Below are positions 45,874 to 57,967 of a stretch of 64,000 nt of DNA, in pieces. The DNA is taken from positions 236,208,101 through 236,272,100 of the forward strand of contig CM073590.1 of assembly GCA_037074705.1 (NCBI GenBank), read 5' to 3'. The stretch comes from Zhengitettix transpicula (Eukaryota; Arthropoda; Insecta; Orthoptera; Tetrigidae). The position numbers were made by a program, and so were the translations under genes. The notes under the pieces were generated by a model. The model saw nothing but the letters and a program-made list of their open reading frames with translations, had not been told where the DNA came from and did no database searches. How positions within the stretch are numbered: position 1 is the first letter of the stretch; every line of letters begins with the position of its first letter.

Positions 45874-47372
45874 TATTCTCAATTCACCGACACAGACACG
45901 TATTATTAATACTTCTCTTCTTACTTTACTATTGTCCCTTTCTCCGTCCAATACAGCACCACACTTTTCGCCTACCTTCTTATCTAGAACTTAGAGGTCC
46001 GTTAAACCAAATAATAATTTTAAACACTGGAATTCGTCAATTTTTAACTGTATGAAGTATTTAGAACATAATAGTAACTTAATATAGATCTGTGTTTATT
46101 GACGGTTCCTCAAATCAAAATTGAAGCGGTGAACTTTGCTAGAATTTTAGATCTGCAGATGATGGAGACAACCTCATTTGTATGCATTCACGTGATCGTA
46201 AAGAAATGTTATATTGGACATAACATTTAAAGAGTAACTTTTATCGAAATTTTTTTTTTGTAAAATCGGTGTTAATAAAACTAGAAAGAAAAGACCAACG
46301 GCAGGCAATACAATTTAATAAATAGGGGACGGATGGAAAAACCCTCAAAAGCTCGTCGTACTTATGTGCCAGCTTGTTCCTGAATTTCATCTGACATTAT
46401 TAAAATAAAATAAATTATAATAATTGATGACAAAAATTAGACCGATATTTTTGTTGATACTTACGAATGTTGGAGGATTTTTTTAACTTCACGTAATTAA
46501 TCTTAAATTTATTTTCATCTCTGCAATTGATTTTTTATTGGTTTCTCAATATTTAATTATCATTATTTCCTGACAAGTGTTTTTTAAACCATCAAATAAA
46601 ACAATAATTTTGTATTTAATTTTAAAGTCTAATTTTTTATTGTCATTTTCTGAAGAGTAAGAAACGTTGAAATTTACGTAATAATTTTTTTTGGGAGAAA
46701 TTTTAATAATTAATTCAACTTATTTTTTTGTGCCTCATATGGTAAACTAATAATAGTAATTTTTAAAATAGATATATTTAATAACCATTAGAAAACCATT
46801 ATAATTACCAGAATAATTTTTAAAAAAACATTATTTTATGAGGACACGTTTATTTTAGTCCGTCAGTCTGAAGATGCAACAAATATTTCCCGAAACGCTG
46901 TCGTGTTGTAATTATTTAAATGTAATGCAAAAATAAATTTTATAATGCTTTAAACACTTTAAATAAATTTTATGCAATTTAGAAAACAATAGTTAGAGAG
47001 ACACTTAAAACAGAAAAGAAAAGAGGAAAAGAGGGACATATATTAAGAAAAGCCGGGAGAAAATTTCTTGGTGCTCTATCAACTACACCCATGGGATGTA
47101 TACAGAAAAAATTTCTAGGTAAAATATAGAAGAACATGCGTCAAGAGAAAATTAATAAATAATTGTATAAATGTTTAAATAAATAAATAATAAATCATAT
47201 TAATAATTTAATAAAAAAATTGGCCGATGTTTATTTATTTAGAAAATAATTTTATTTAATTTAGGGTCAGAGTAAGATGGAAAACTTGCAGAAAATATTT
47301 AAATTCGATTATATAACATTTTTATCTATTTAATATACAAACTACATTTACAATTGGTATAATGCCATAAAT
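45874..47372. other. AT-rich stretch, no gene seen
   Basis: Contains a hammerhead-like core at 46,868-46,902: CTGAAGATGC...CCCGAAACGCTGTC, with an intact GAAAC-GCT-GTC half but little pairing in stem II. Confidence 0.45.
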
Positions 47373-47711
47373 ATCATCCAGAGATAATATATATTCAGAC
47401 ATCCCGACATAATATATCCAGAGATAATATATCCAGACATCCAGAGTTAAATATCCAGAAATAATACATCTAGAGATCCAGAGAATATATATATCCAGAC
47501 TTCCAAAGATAATATATACAGAGATAATATATCCAGACAACCAGAGATAATATATCCTATGATAATATATTTAGAGATCCTAAGATAATATATCCTATGA
47601 TAATATATTTAAAGATTCAGAGATAATATATCCTGACATCCAGAGATAATATATCCAGAGATCTAGAGATAATATATCCAGAGATCTAGAGATAATATAT
47701 CCAGAGATAAT
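47373..47711. repeat. Minisatellite of GATAATATATCCAGA units
   Basis: Units of the type AGAGATAATATATCCAGACATCC repeat with variation. Sub-blocks include TCCAGAGATCTAGAGATAA and CCTATGATAATATATTTA(A/G)AGAT. The last two or three units are nearly identical, consistent with recent slippage or unequal exchange. The 72-codon minus frame across it is just the repeat. Confidence 0.9.
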
Positions 47712-49987
47712 AAAATTTATAAATTCATCCATAAAGGCAAGGATGATAAATTTTTGTAATTATTTGTTGGGGAATATTGGAAATGAAATACCAGAAAAAT
47801 ACTTTATCAATATTGCATTATGTTAGAGCGCGTGTAATAAAAATAAGAAACAGAAGTGAAGTGGATTAACATGCGCCACTATTTCATTTTCTGAAACGAT
47901 TCTGTTTGGATTACCAGCCTCCCCCCCCCCCCTCCAAAGCCCCACCGTTTCCTAGTTTATGAATCGCATTTCATTGAAGCACAATTGCATTTAGATAATA
48001 TATGAACTAAATTCTCGTTTAATATACCAGCGGCAGGAAAATAATTGCGTCACTACAAGGTCGTTAGCGGATTTGTGTTATATTTCATTCCTCGTATTTT
48101 AAAAGGGGGGTACATTCGGCTATTTCACGTTAACTGCAACCATCGTCATCGATATCAATAATTTATTGTTTGAAAGGGTGCTTTTTAATGTTTCTAATTA
48201 TCGGTCGTTTGCCTTTAAATTGTGTCGCCAATGTACGCATTATGTGTTCGTTGTAGTGGCGATTACCAGCCAGCAGTAATAACATAATTAAGTGCAGTCG
48301 CTGGTGGTCGATCGCAATCGTCCTCGGGATCCGTAACACAGAACGGCGCTAAATGATCTTACAGTTCCAATACAGCGGGTTAAACTTCGATTCAATTCGG
48401 TTTCTGTCACGCGTATTAAAAATTCTCAAGGGGAGGGGGAGGGGGGAGGGTATAAATTTAAATACTGTTTCCTTCATGGTTTTATCTCGTACTGAAAATT
48501 CCCATGGAAGTAATAATATAGTTTATTATTGTCTCATCTTGGTATTTAATAGGGAGAAAAATCGATATTGATTCTAAATACAGGATTACTTTTAATTATC
48601 ATTGTATATATGTTTCTAAAAATATTTTGTTCCTGCAGGGTCTTTGGTTATATGTAAATATTTGCAAAATTCCTCCTCGGACAGGGTTAAGAATATTTTC
48701 CTTGTTCTTTGTGCAGATAAATTTAATTTTAAAAAATGTCTGACTTATTATTAAATTTAAACCATTAGAAAATGGTCGAACAGTCAGAATATTTATTTAG
48801 AAACATAAAAATCTACACATATTACAACGTAATGTTGTTAGGGAACTTTTCAGACGTTGTATTATTAAAGAAACAATTTATTTATATAAATTGTATATGG
48901 TTAAATTTTAATAAAAAAAAACTTAACAAACTTCCATGGCCGAAATTAAAGTAAAAAAAAATCTGATTTACGCTACATTGTTATATAAAAATTTGACTCA
49001 CTCTCGACGGCATCGAATATGTTAATAACAGAAGTTGTAATGGCGAAAAATAATTATTATTAACTTTTTACAGTCGTCACGTATACTCAGGGTTTTGGCC
49101 CATTTTGTTTTGTAAATTCGAACGAATTAAATAATATTTAACCAACGAAGAAGACCGCAGAAACCAAATAAACGAGATGGACCGTATAACCTCCACTTAT
49201 ACCAGGCCACACCCCACTCCAAAGAATTTCAATATTTAATTTTTAATTTTTACATAAAAAATACGTAGAAATTTCGCTTTTTCCGCCAGCAGTGTTACAT
49301 GATATATGTAGCGTATTAGCCACAGAGAACCCTATAAGAAAATATTTTCACCTGTGAAATGAAAGACTAAATCTCTAAACAGCTACTAATATTTTTGTGG
49401 CAATAAGTTCATTTTTATTAGTCAACTTCTTTTACGAGGGGAAATTATGGAAACCATAATGAACGCCTGAGCGCGAGTCCGCACCCTCGGGTAGTTTAAG
49501 TCTCTTACTCATTAAACCTCAACAAACACTTTCTTCTTGCCCTACGTCCGCTTTCCCATTACCTCGGAGTAGCGTTATTTCCTAGCCTATTCACAACTTG
49601 TCTACTTCATCTTAGTCTGAGTAGAAGTAGTGAGCTATTTTGTTGCTGTACTTATCTTATACTAGACCTTCACATTCATGTACAAACACACAGGTATACT
49701 GAAGTAATCAAGATATTGGAATGATAGCACCTTCATTTATTATTCAAAATTTTTCTAATCCTCTTCCTCTGGATAGCGATTCGACGATTTAAACAGAAAT
49801 AAATATAAATTTGATTTTGAATTTTAAGGCAAAACCATAAATTTATTGAGAATATTTCTCTATATATATATATATAATAATAATAACAATACTAATGATA
49901 GTGGCTAAACAATGTTTCTCAAGGATATGAGTCTTTCTCTCACGGTATTGTGGGGGTATTAAAATGCTTAAAATAACCAATGAAATG
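47712..49987. other. No gene seen
   Basis: Contains a C-run at about 47,921-47,933, a G-rich tract at 48,430-48,450 and AT-rich sequence. Chance frames only. Confidence 0.5.
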
Positions 49988-50345
49988 ACGGTAAGAGTTG
50001 TTTGCTATTCCCATTGGAATAGTCGGCCAGCTGCCTCCTAAACTGGTCGAGGCACGGAGAAGGGAATGCTGAGTCCCCACAGCAAACTCCTCTCCCGCTA
50101 TCGGAAGGGCGTGGGACAAGTACCCAATGCCCGACCTACCCGATGCAGGTTTTTCTAAGGTTTTCCCTGCATTCCTTTAGGCGAATGCCGGGTAGGATCC
50201 TTAAAATATAGCCCGGGTGCCCTAGTTAACCCTTGGCTACCTTCCTCTACCCTTCCGCATCCCCCCTTTCAAATCCCTTCCTATGCTATTAAAGGGGAGT
50301 TGCCCTAAGTGGATTACCCTCACGTAGCCTATTGCCCTAAAAAAA
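49988..50345 (+). repeat. PSR copy, 5'-truncated
   Basis: It starts ACGGTAAGAGTTGTTTGC and ends ATTGCCCTAAAAAAA. The next copy follows in the same orientation after 22 bases. Confidence 0.94.
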
Positions 50346-50367
50346 CAAAGTTGTCCGCTGGAGATAG

Positions 50368-50896
50368 GCCTGCGAGGGATGTTCTCTCGCAGGCAGAACC
50401 TTTTAGGAGTGATACGAAAGGGCTACCTTTGGGGATGCCTTTTCCTCTCCATTTTTGAACTTAGGTTCCCACAAGCCGAGGCACCTCGGCCTGTTCTGAG
50501 AGGTGTATGTTCCGGGGTCACAGACCTTGGGCATACGGTAAGAGTTGTCCGCTAATCCCATTGGAATAGTCGGCCAGCTGCCTCCTAAACTGGTCGAGGC
50601 ACGGAGAATGGAATGCTGCGTCCCCACAGTAAACTCCTCTCCCGCTATCGGAAGGGCGTCGGACAAAAACACAATGCCCGACCTACCCGATGCAGGTTTT
50701 TCTAGGGTTTTCCCTGCATTTCTTTATGCGAATGCCGGGTAGGATCCTTAAACCATAGCCCGGGGGCCCTAGTTAACCCTGGGCTACCTTCCTCTACACT
50801 TCCACATCCACCCTTTTAAATCCCTTTCCTATGCTATAAGAGGAGAGTTGCCACCATGTGGATTACCCTCATGTAGCCTGTCTACACCTAAAAAAA
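50368..50896 (+). repeat. PSR copy, full length, alternative 3' end
   Basis: Head hairpin GCCTGCGAG/CTCGCAGGC at 50368-50376 and 50386-50394; second hairpin GCCGAGGCACCTCGGC at 50475-50490. The body is that of the TTGCCCTA-ending copies but the tail is TAGCCTGTCTACACC, TA and an A-run. Together with the copies at 42.4 and 45.3 kb it shows that body and tail types are shuffled. Confidence 0.95.
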
Positions 50897-51052
50897 TTTT
50901 TTAAAAAAGAAATTATCAATTTATCTCTAATACATCCAGTTTACAATTGCACACTGGTGTCGTCCTGAGATCTCCGCTATTGTCCAGGTCCTCTGCTGTT
51001 GTACCAAAAACTTCGGAAATTCAAAATTTGTAACTTTATTTATTTTTGTCAG

Positions 51053-51181
51053 ATATCCAAATTCACAAATAAAACAATTCCACAAAAACTATCCTTCGCC
51101 AACGCCAACGATCAAGCGAAGAAGACTCTCTACAATCACTTCGCCCTCAGCGATAACATTTTCGCCAGTGGTGATAATTAA
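51053..51181 (+). CDS. Candidate 3'-terminal coding exon, unknown protein
   Basis: TTTATTTATTTTTGTCAG, a good 3' splice site, ends at 51052. The in-phase frame ISKFTNKTIPQ... then runs 42 codons to TAA at 51179-51181. In the last 29 codons about two thirds of third positions are G or C (TTC GCC AAC GCC AAC, ACT CTC TAC), unusual in this AT-rich window and suggestive of real coding. I do not recognise the protein; its residues are polar with no membrane segment. Upstream exons were not found and no clear poly(A) signal follows closely. It could instead be a fragment of a retrogene. Confidence 0.33.
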   Translation: MSKFTNKTIPQKLSFANANDQAKKTLYNHFALSDNIFASGDN

Positions 51182-52463
51182 GTCACTAAAAGAAACCCAC
51201 TATTTCAAAGAGTATTCATTACAGTATCTTTTATATGTTCCACTCCGGTCTATATCTCTGTCCAGAACTAGAGGATATTAACTATGTCAACAATATTTAA
51301 TAGAGGTGTAGCAAGGATTTCCTCTGGATTAAAACCTTTACAAATGCGACTGATTAGTTCCTGAGACAAAATTTATCAGGCATAGGAAGCAATATCACTT
51401 TAAGCAGACAGGGACACGGAGAAGATTGTCCGACCGACACACTGAGATAACTGGAGGAGCCACAAGAGAAAACACACCGAAAGCTATTGCCGCAGTACCA
51501 GATGGTAATCCTGTAATCTAAGGAGGAGAAGCTGGTCTTAAGCAAGAGCGGAAAATGTTGGGATGCGTTCTCGCCTCTTACAATTAGAGTTAAATCCTTC
51601 CTGTACCAGTGGATTTAGCGTTGGCTCTAACATGAATTCTTCCTGTTTGCCCCCGCACACAGGGACACAGCAAATAAACTACTTCGTCGTAGATACTAAA
51701 ACATCAACACTGTTGTGGACTTCGAGGACGAATGTTCTGAACCCGTATTCTATACGCTACCAAGACGGTATTTCCACTTAGGAAGACAACTACTATGTGC
51801 TTCAGAAGGAAACTGATTAAATAAGCTTAAATATTAACCATTATATACTAGTCCTTCTCCAGAGGTGAAGAACACTTCAAGTGTTTTGTAAATTAGTGTA
51901 AGAATATTTTTAATAACAATGAATAATAAATGTAGCCAATACAGTCAAAAAAAAGGTAATATAAATACCACACTACATTGTGAGAATATTTTATTAAAGG
52001 CGTATATGTTTTATTCGGTACAGGAATTTTCTTAATCATTCCCCTAATAGTTGAATTTTTTTTTCTGAAAACCTGTTGAATATTATCTTTGTAAAATATT
52101 ATATTTCATACCTTCTTATTCTCCTTTCCGTCATCTTATTTTACGCCAGTTTAGTTTCTTTTGTGTGTTTTTAATAATTCATTTAACGTCTTTATTTCTT
52201 TCGTGCGGTAAACAGATACGTCTGTGACACTAACCTCCTTGAAGTACTGATATCGCTGGCCGCGAGAGGAGATTCTATACCGCTGTGATTAGTATTACGA
52301 CGGCAAAATTTGTCAATAAATTGGAATTACTGCATTTTTAAATATGCAGATTATCACATATTAATTTTCTGGTGAGGGTTTTATTCAGGATTATTTATTT
52401 TTAATAATTAATCAGGCCAAGATTATAAACACCGGGGTTAGACATAGTTGCCCCTTGGCAAGG
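51182..52463. other. No gene confirmed
   Basis: Less AT-rich at 51.35-51.8 kb, with unrecognised frames 51354-51545 (minus) and 51563-51781 (plus). A short AATACCACACTACATTGTG at about 51,966 is an end fragment of the GTTGTGT foldback family. Confidence 0.4.
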
Positions 52464-52856
52464 TTTTTTTTGGGTAACTGGTTACTTGTGGGTAATCCCC
52501 ATGGTGGAAACTCCTCTTTAAAAATATAGGAAGGGATTTGAAAGGGGGGATGCGGAAGGGTAGAGGACGATAGCCAAGGGTTAACTGGGGCCCCCTGGCT
52601 ATTTTTTAAGGATCCTACCCGGCAATACACCTAAAAGTGATGAAGGGAAACCCCTAGAAAAACCTTCATCAGGTAGGTCGGGCGTTTGGTACTTGTCCCA
52701 CGCCCTTCCGATGGTGGCAGAGGGGTTCGTTGTTGGGTCGCAGCTTGACCCTCTCCGTGCCTTGACCGGTTTAGGAGGCAGCTGGCCGACTGTTCCAATA
52801 TGAATAGCGGACAACTCTTACCGTTTGCCCAAGGTCCGCAACCCCGGAACATACAT
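52464..52856 (-). repeat. PSR copy, 5'-truncated, somewhat diverged
   Basis: It opens with a T-run and TGGGTAACTGGTTAC and stops at CCCGGAACATACAT. More substitutions than most recent copies (for example GGCAATACACC, TTCGTTGTTGGGTCG). Confidence 0.92.
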
Positions 52857-52930
52857 GTTATTGCTTTTCGTGGTCAGTAGTAAAACTACTCGTGATTATT
52901 TTTTATTTAAATGAATTTTTGTTTGATTAA

Positions 52931-53190
52931 TTTTTTTTAGGGCAACAGGATACATGAGGGTGATCCACATTGGGCAACTCCCCTTTAATAGCATAGGAAA
53001 GGATTAGAAAGGGGGGATGCGGAAGGGTAGAGGAAGGTAGCCAAGGGTTAACTAGGGCCCCCGGGCTATGGTTTAAGGATCCTACCCGGAATTCGCCTAA
53101 AGAAATGGAGGGAAAACCCTAGAAAAACCTGCATCGTGTAGGTCGGGCATTGGGTACTTGTCCCACGCCCTTCCGATAGCGGGAAAGGAG
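52931..53190 (-). repeat. PSR copy, 5'-truncated
   Basis: T-run, AGGGCAACAGGATACATG, through to GATAGCGGGAAAGGAG. Its 5' breakpoint coincides, within about ten bases, with those of the copies at 28.8 and 57.1 kb. Confidence 0.94.
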
Positions 53191-54194
53191 TTTTTGATCC
53201 ATCTAATTAATTTTTTCTTGTCTGGCACGTAACTGGGAGAATGTCATGCTACGTGACAAACACGTGCGTGGCTCGATGACGTCATTTGACAAACAAAAGC
53301 CCGTCCCGCTGAGTTTGCCGCCATTTAGAAACGGTATGTATGGTGAACCTAATGTTTTTTTTGGCAAAACCATTAGCTTGAAGAGTTAAAGGGATTGGCA
53401 TTACCCCACAGGACCCTAGATTAAGTCCTCGTGTAAAAGAGTCAAGTTTTTTCTTCGATACGGGATATTTTTTTGTGGTACATTAAAGTTGTGTATTTGC
53501 ATACGTATGTTAAACTCCTTTGTCTGTTTCACGTACGGGCTGAAAGTACCGCAGACATTCAGATTCCTCTTCGCTCGGCTCCGAGAAGTGACTTGTACGT
53601 CGTTTGTGTTTCTTAGTGAGTGCGTGAGTAGATCCACATTTATTTTGTCTTCAAATAATTATTTCTTGTACGAATTGTAAGACAACGCTGTAAATATGAA
53701 ACTGTACCATTCGAACTGTGGTTCTGCGTTCCTCTGATATTTAATTCTATTTAAGGCTAGTAATTAATTTGTTTATTATACGGTATTTTTAGTTATATTC
53801 GAACAGAACTGGTTGTTTTCGAGGGTTAACATACCACAGTTTCACGTAACTATTTTCATTTTCATAAATTAATATGAAATGCGTCCAATATGTCAGAAGA
53901 ATTTATAAATTAATTTAACCAAAAATTTGTTGGAGTACAATGTTTCGTCCACAATTATGGAACATCTTCAGGTTATCAGGTAATATAATGTTTTTTTTTT
54001 AAAAAAAATATATGTTTATATATTTATATATGCGTGTAGGTCTGTGTAAGTTATAAATTAGTAGAAAAAATCCTCTGAATTTTGTAACCGAAAATTGTAT
54101 AACTCATTTTTTCTGATTTATTGGTCATGTTCCTTACTTATTTATTAAAAGATCATTGTCAGATCATATTAAATATTAATATATTTGTAATTTA
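53191..54194. other. No gene seen
   Basis: A hammerhead-like core lies on the minus strand at 53,942-53,971: CTGAAGATGTTCC, eight-base loop, GGACGAAACA. The rest is unremarkable. Confidence 0.45.
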
Positions 54195-54300
54195 CTTTCG
54201 TCTTTTTAATTTTGTCAACTGACTCTCGCATTTGTATTTCTCTAGGCTCTCACGTATTTTTTCCTGCACCTGAAGAAAGGAACAAGGCTTTCACTTCTTT
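54195..54300 (+). repeat. GTTGTGT foldback family, degraded arm
   Basis: GTCAACTGACTCTCGCATTTG, TCTCTAGGCTCTCACG and GCACCTGAAGAAAGGAACAAGG, the arm sequence of the family without GAAACGTTG. Confidence 0.65.
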
Positions 54301-54385
54301 TGGTTATCTTTCGTTTAATATTTTTCAATCAGGCGTAAATTTTTTTTCATTAATATTTGATATCCCAGACTCTCATTGTGTTTAC

Positions 54386-54419
54386 CTGAGGAGGTAAAAA
54401 AAGTTTTGAACGAAACGTC
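54386..54419 (+). other. Hammerhead-like core
   Basis: CTGAGGA fits CTGANGA exactly, then GGT...AAC, then GAAACGTC. The stem II pairing is only partial. Confidence 0.35.
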
Positions 54420-54480
54420 TAATTTATTTAAATATATTTATAGATTTTATTTTTACGTCTTTTTATATGAAATAAATTAT

Positions 54481-54586
54481 GCTGATTTTTGACCAATACG
54501 AGACAATATTTTTATTTATTTACGACAACGTTTCGGTACGTAGTAAATAATTAAAAATATTGTCTCGTATTGGTAAAAAAAACAGC
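54481..54586. repeat. Near-perfect foldback with GAAACGTTGTC at its centre
   Basis: 54481-54523 (GCTGATTTTTGACCAATACG and on) and 54543-54586 are reverse complements over about 43 bases with few mismatches. The 19-base centre read on the minus strand is TACGTACC-GAAACGTTGTC, and the right-hand arm on that strand begins directly after GTC. Confidence 0.9.
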
Positions 54587-56559
54587 GTTATTTATAAATA
54601 TATTTCTGTTAATGAGAAATTAGTAATACATATTTTTCAGATATTGAAATATCATAATTTTTACGCTGATTTCTTATTCCCTGTGACTACAGAAATGTGC
54701 TTAGTTTATACTGTAAATAATTCTGAGATGAAAACTAGGTCAAAATTTTATTAGGTAGAAGTCAGTTTACATTTCTGATTTAATAGTGAAACCAAAATCA
54801 ATTAAATAAAACTTTTCGAGATTTTTAATAAATATAGGCAGAAGAAAAATTCGTATGGACAAAAATATTAATTTCAAGTAACATATCTGAACGAGTAACA
54901 CGAATTAGGAGGATAAGGTAAACTTAAAAAAATTAAATTAGGAAATCAGAAGCTTTGTAATGCTAGTTAATTTGTAGTTTAATTTAAATGCATCAGCATT
55001 CTTTTCTTTTAAATCTCTACCTCATAACAGCAGGAAAGCAACAGAGAGGCAAATGATTTATTTACTTATTTTATGAGTCCATCCCGTCCTGTACCGAAGA
55101 TCTTCATTAAATTTGTATTGCTAATCCAAGCGGAAACACATTCGTACGATCAATCGCGTCAACTATGCATTAGCAGACACGCATGCTACCTACCCAGACA
55201 CAACTGCAGACAGCACGGACGAGGATCATAGATAATTGATAAACTTACATATCGAGCAGAAAACGGGGGAAAAAAAAATAACTTTGAAGGAAAGACGGAA
55301 CGAGATCAGGAGACGAAAGAAAAATTCACAATAACGTTAAAAATTAGAAGAATTATGTAGAGAGCAGTGGGGAGAAAATATTAACAGTATAGGACTAAAA
55401 CAGGAGAATGAAGAAAAATGGAACCAAAAGGAGAAGCATGTAAGTGAAAGGGAGAAACAGGATAGAGACGAGAATTACGCGGAGGAGAGACGTATGGGTA
55501 TCACGTGTTCAATGTGCTGAAAACAAGGAGGGTCATATTTCTGGATTTGCGGGAAGATGAAGCCGTTACTGCACTTCCTGGAAGATTGAACCGCAGCCAA
55601 ACCGTCTGTGAACGTCGGATATCGGTCTGATGCTTTTCAAGAGATACGTAAATAAATGACCGGACTACAAAAAGAAAAACGTACGTAAATATTCATGACG
55701 TCACTTAGCCAGGTTTTTTTTTTCTGGGGGGGGTACATTTAAGAAATTGAAAAGGAAGCTGGAGCAGTGCTGGAAGGACTCGGGTCGTGAAAAATTATTA
55801 CGTGGAAGCAAGTTACATTGTGCATAAAAAGTAAAAAGTCTGTAAATATATATGTATGATCTGAACCCCCACAAAACGTTACAAGTGAGACAACTACAGC
55901 TGATAAAATTTAATCACAGTGGGCCGAGTTCCTGACATTCACTACTTCACTACATTTGCTCCTAACATCAACATAATCTGTTATTGCGTCTTCATATCTT
56001 CACAAGTTTTCCCTTATGACAGAAAACCCTCCTCATATCGTAATCTGTTGTAACAAATCGAAAACATACAATATTTTCTTTTTTAATCTCTTAGTTTGAC
56101 CTATGTAGCAGTAATTAAAGTCAGGTAAATAGATTTTCGAAACCTTAAAATGTTTGCTTTTGCTTGTAAAAGGAAAATGTTTAGTAGATTGTTAACTGAT
56201 GGATATTTGGTAACATTTAAGGATTTATACAAATTTGTGATAAAGGACAAGGATCACATTTTGAGTTACGGAGATTTGGGGAAGGATGTAGTGTATTTGA
56301 CGCTATTAGATTTAATATTTACGTGTTTATTAATAAAACATGTAGTATATTAGATAATACGTTAAGAGAATTTTAACAAGTTGCCGAATGAAATTTGAAA
56401 TTTTGATGCTTTTGTGTAAATTTTCAACTGCTTAATTTAGATACAATTTTATTCATACAATTAATAATTGTAAGTTGAGTCTATAAGTACTATTAATAGA
56501 TAGCTTTTAATAAATTAATTATTATTATGTTATACATGTTAAATAAAAAGCCTACTAAT
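54587..56559. other. No gene seen
   Basis: A purine-rich stretch (55,260-55,500) and AT-rich sequence. The 67-codon plus frame at 56150-56353 uses mostly AT-ending codons and is unrecognised. Confidence 0.5.
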
Positions 56560-56830
56560 CAGAAAAAAATTATTATCATATTTAAAACAACGTTTCAACC
56601 CTGATTGTGACTTCTATATGTGTATAATTACAATTAAATTAAAGAATTAAGAAACAAAGTCTTAAATTCTTGTACAATTGTATTAAAAATGATGAAAAAT
56701 GAAAAACTTTATTTCTTAAATTTTTTTTAGATATTTTAATTGGCTTGTACACATGAAGAGGACCCAATCAGGGATGAAAATTGTAATTATCATTATGTAA
56801 GATTTTTTCTTAACATTTATTTTTATAACG
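56560..56830. repeat. Diverged foldback, GAAACGTTG family
   Basis: Left side AATCAGAAAAAAATTATTATC, AACAACGTTTCAACCCTGATTG; right side TACACATGAAGAGGACCC, CAATCAGGGATGAAA, and TTATGTAAGATTTTTTC. The two sides are imperfect inverted copies and match the units at 60.6-61.3 kb. Confidence 0.7.
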
Positions 56831-57102
56831 AAGTCATTATTATAATATTCAATATTTTAAAAAACCATTAAGTAAATTAGAATCTCTGTTGGAGCTGATT
56901 TAAAGGAGGAAATATACTATGAGGACTTTTTATTAAGTCAATATAGCTTATTACTACTAATATTAAGCTTGAAATGAATTTCTATAACTAAAAGAAAATT
57001 GAATAAAATAAAATGGAATTCAACGAATTGTAGATTATACGGATTTTTTTGGCAACAAGGATCAATCTGTGAACCCTTCAAATTCTCTTTGATACGCTGT
57101 AG

Positions 57103-57366
57103 TATTTTTTTTTATTCTTTTAGGGCAACAGGTTACATGAGGGTGATCCACATTGGGCAACTCCCCTTTAATAGCATAGGAAGGGATTTGAAAGGGGGTA
57201 TGCGGAAGGGTAGAGGAAGGTAGCCAAGGGTTAACTAGGGCCCCCGGGCTATGGTTTAAGGATCCTACCCGGCATTCGCCTAAAGAAATGCAGGGAAAAC
57301 CCTAGAAAAACCTGCATCAGGTAGGTCGGGCATTGGGTACTTGTCCCACACCCTTCCGATAGCGGG
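57103..57366 (-). repeat. PSR copy, 5'-truncated
   Basis: T-rich run, AGGGCAACAGGTTACATG, through to CCGATAGCGGG at 57366. Third copy with the same 5' breakpoint region. Confidence 0.94.
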
Positions 57367-57967
57367 TTTTGACGGGTCTTCTTTCAATACATTACCTTTT
57401 CTCAATTTAACTGCAGTTAACAACGGATCCATCGTCATTTATCTTTCATTGCCCTTTGCGATGTATTTCAGAGTATTCGTACGCAGTGCCGTCGAATTAA
57501 TTAACCATGTCCGAGTGGTTGTTACGAATTTAACAAACATTATTCCCTTCCAGATCTCACGGCTTGTTAGAATAGAATAATTTAATTAGCGAAAACATAT
57601 TACCCTATTCTGCGTACGAGTTTCGATAATGACCTGACAGTTGATTCTGTTCACCATTATTATTATTTTTCACCTGAAAAATACTGCTTCAATAACAATA
57701 ACGTCATATATAAATTATAAATAGGTTATTAGAATAAAAATCATTACTATATTGTAAAACTCGTAGGGAAGACTAACATTGGCTGTTTTTTACTTCTAGA
57801 ACCTTACGTTATATTTCCAGAACAGTATTATTAAGATTATTGGACCATGATATTCATCATGCCTCGGATATTCATTGGAGAAGGCGTAATGATTGGATGA
57901 CGAGACTAAGATTGAGGACGCTTTAGATTATCAGGGCAAGTATTGAAGTGAGAGAGAAGTAAAGTGA
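57367..57967. other. No gene seen
   Basis: Ordinary AT-rich sequence with one acceptor-like TTATATTTCCAG near 57,824. Confidence 0.4.
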
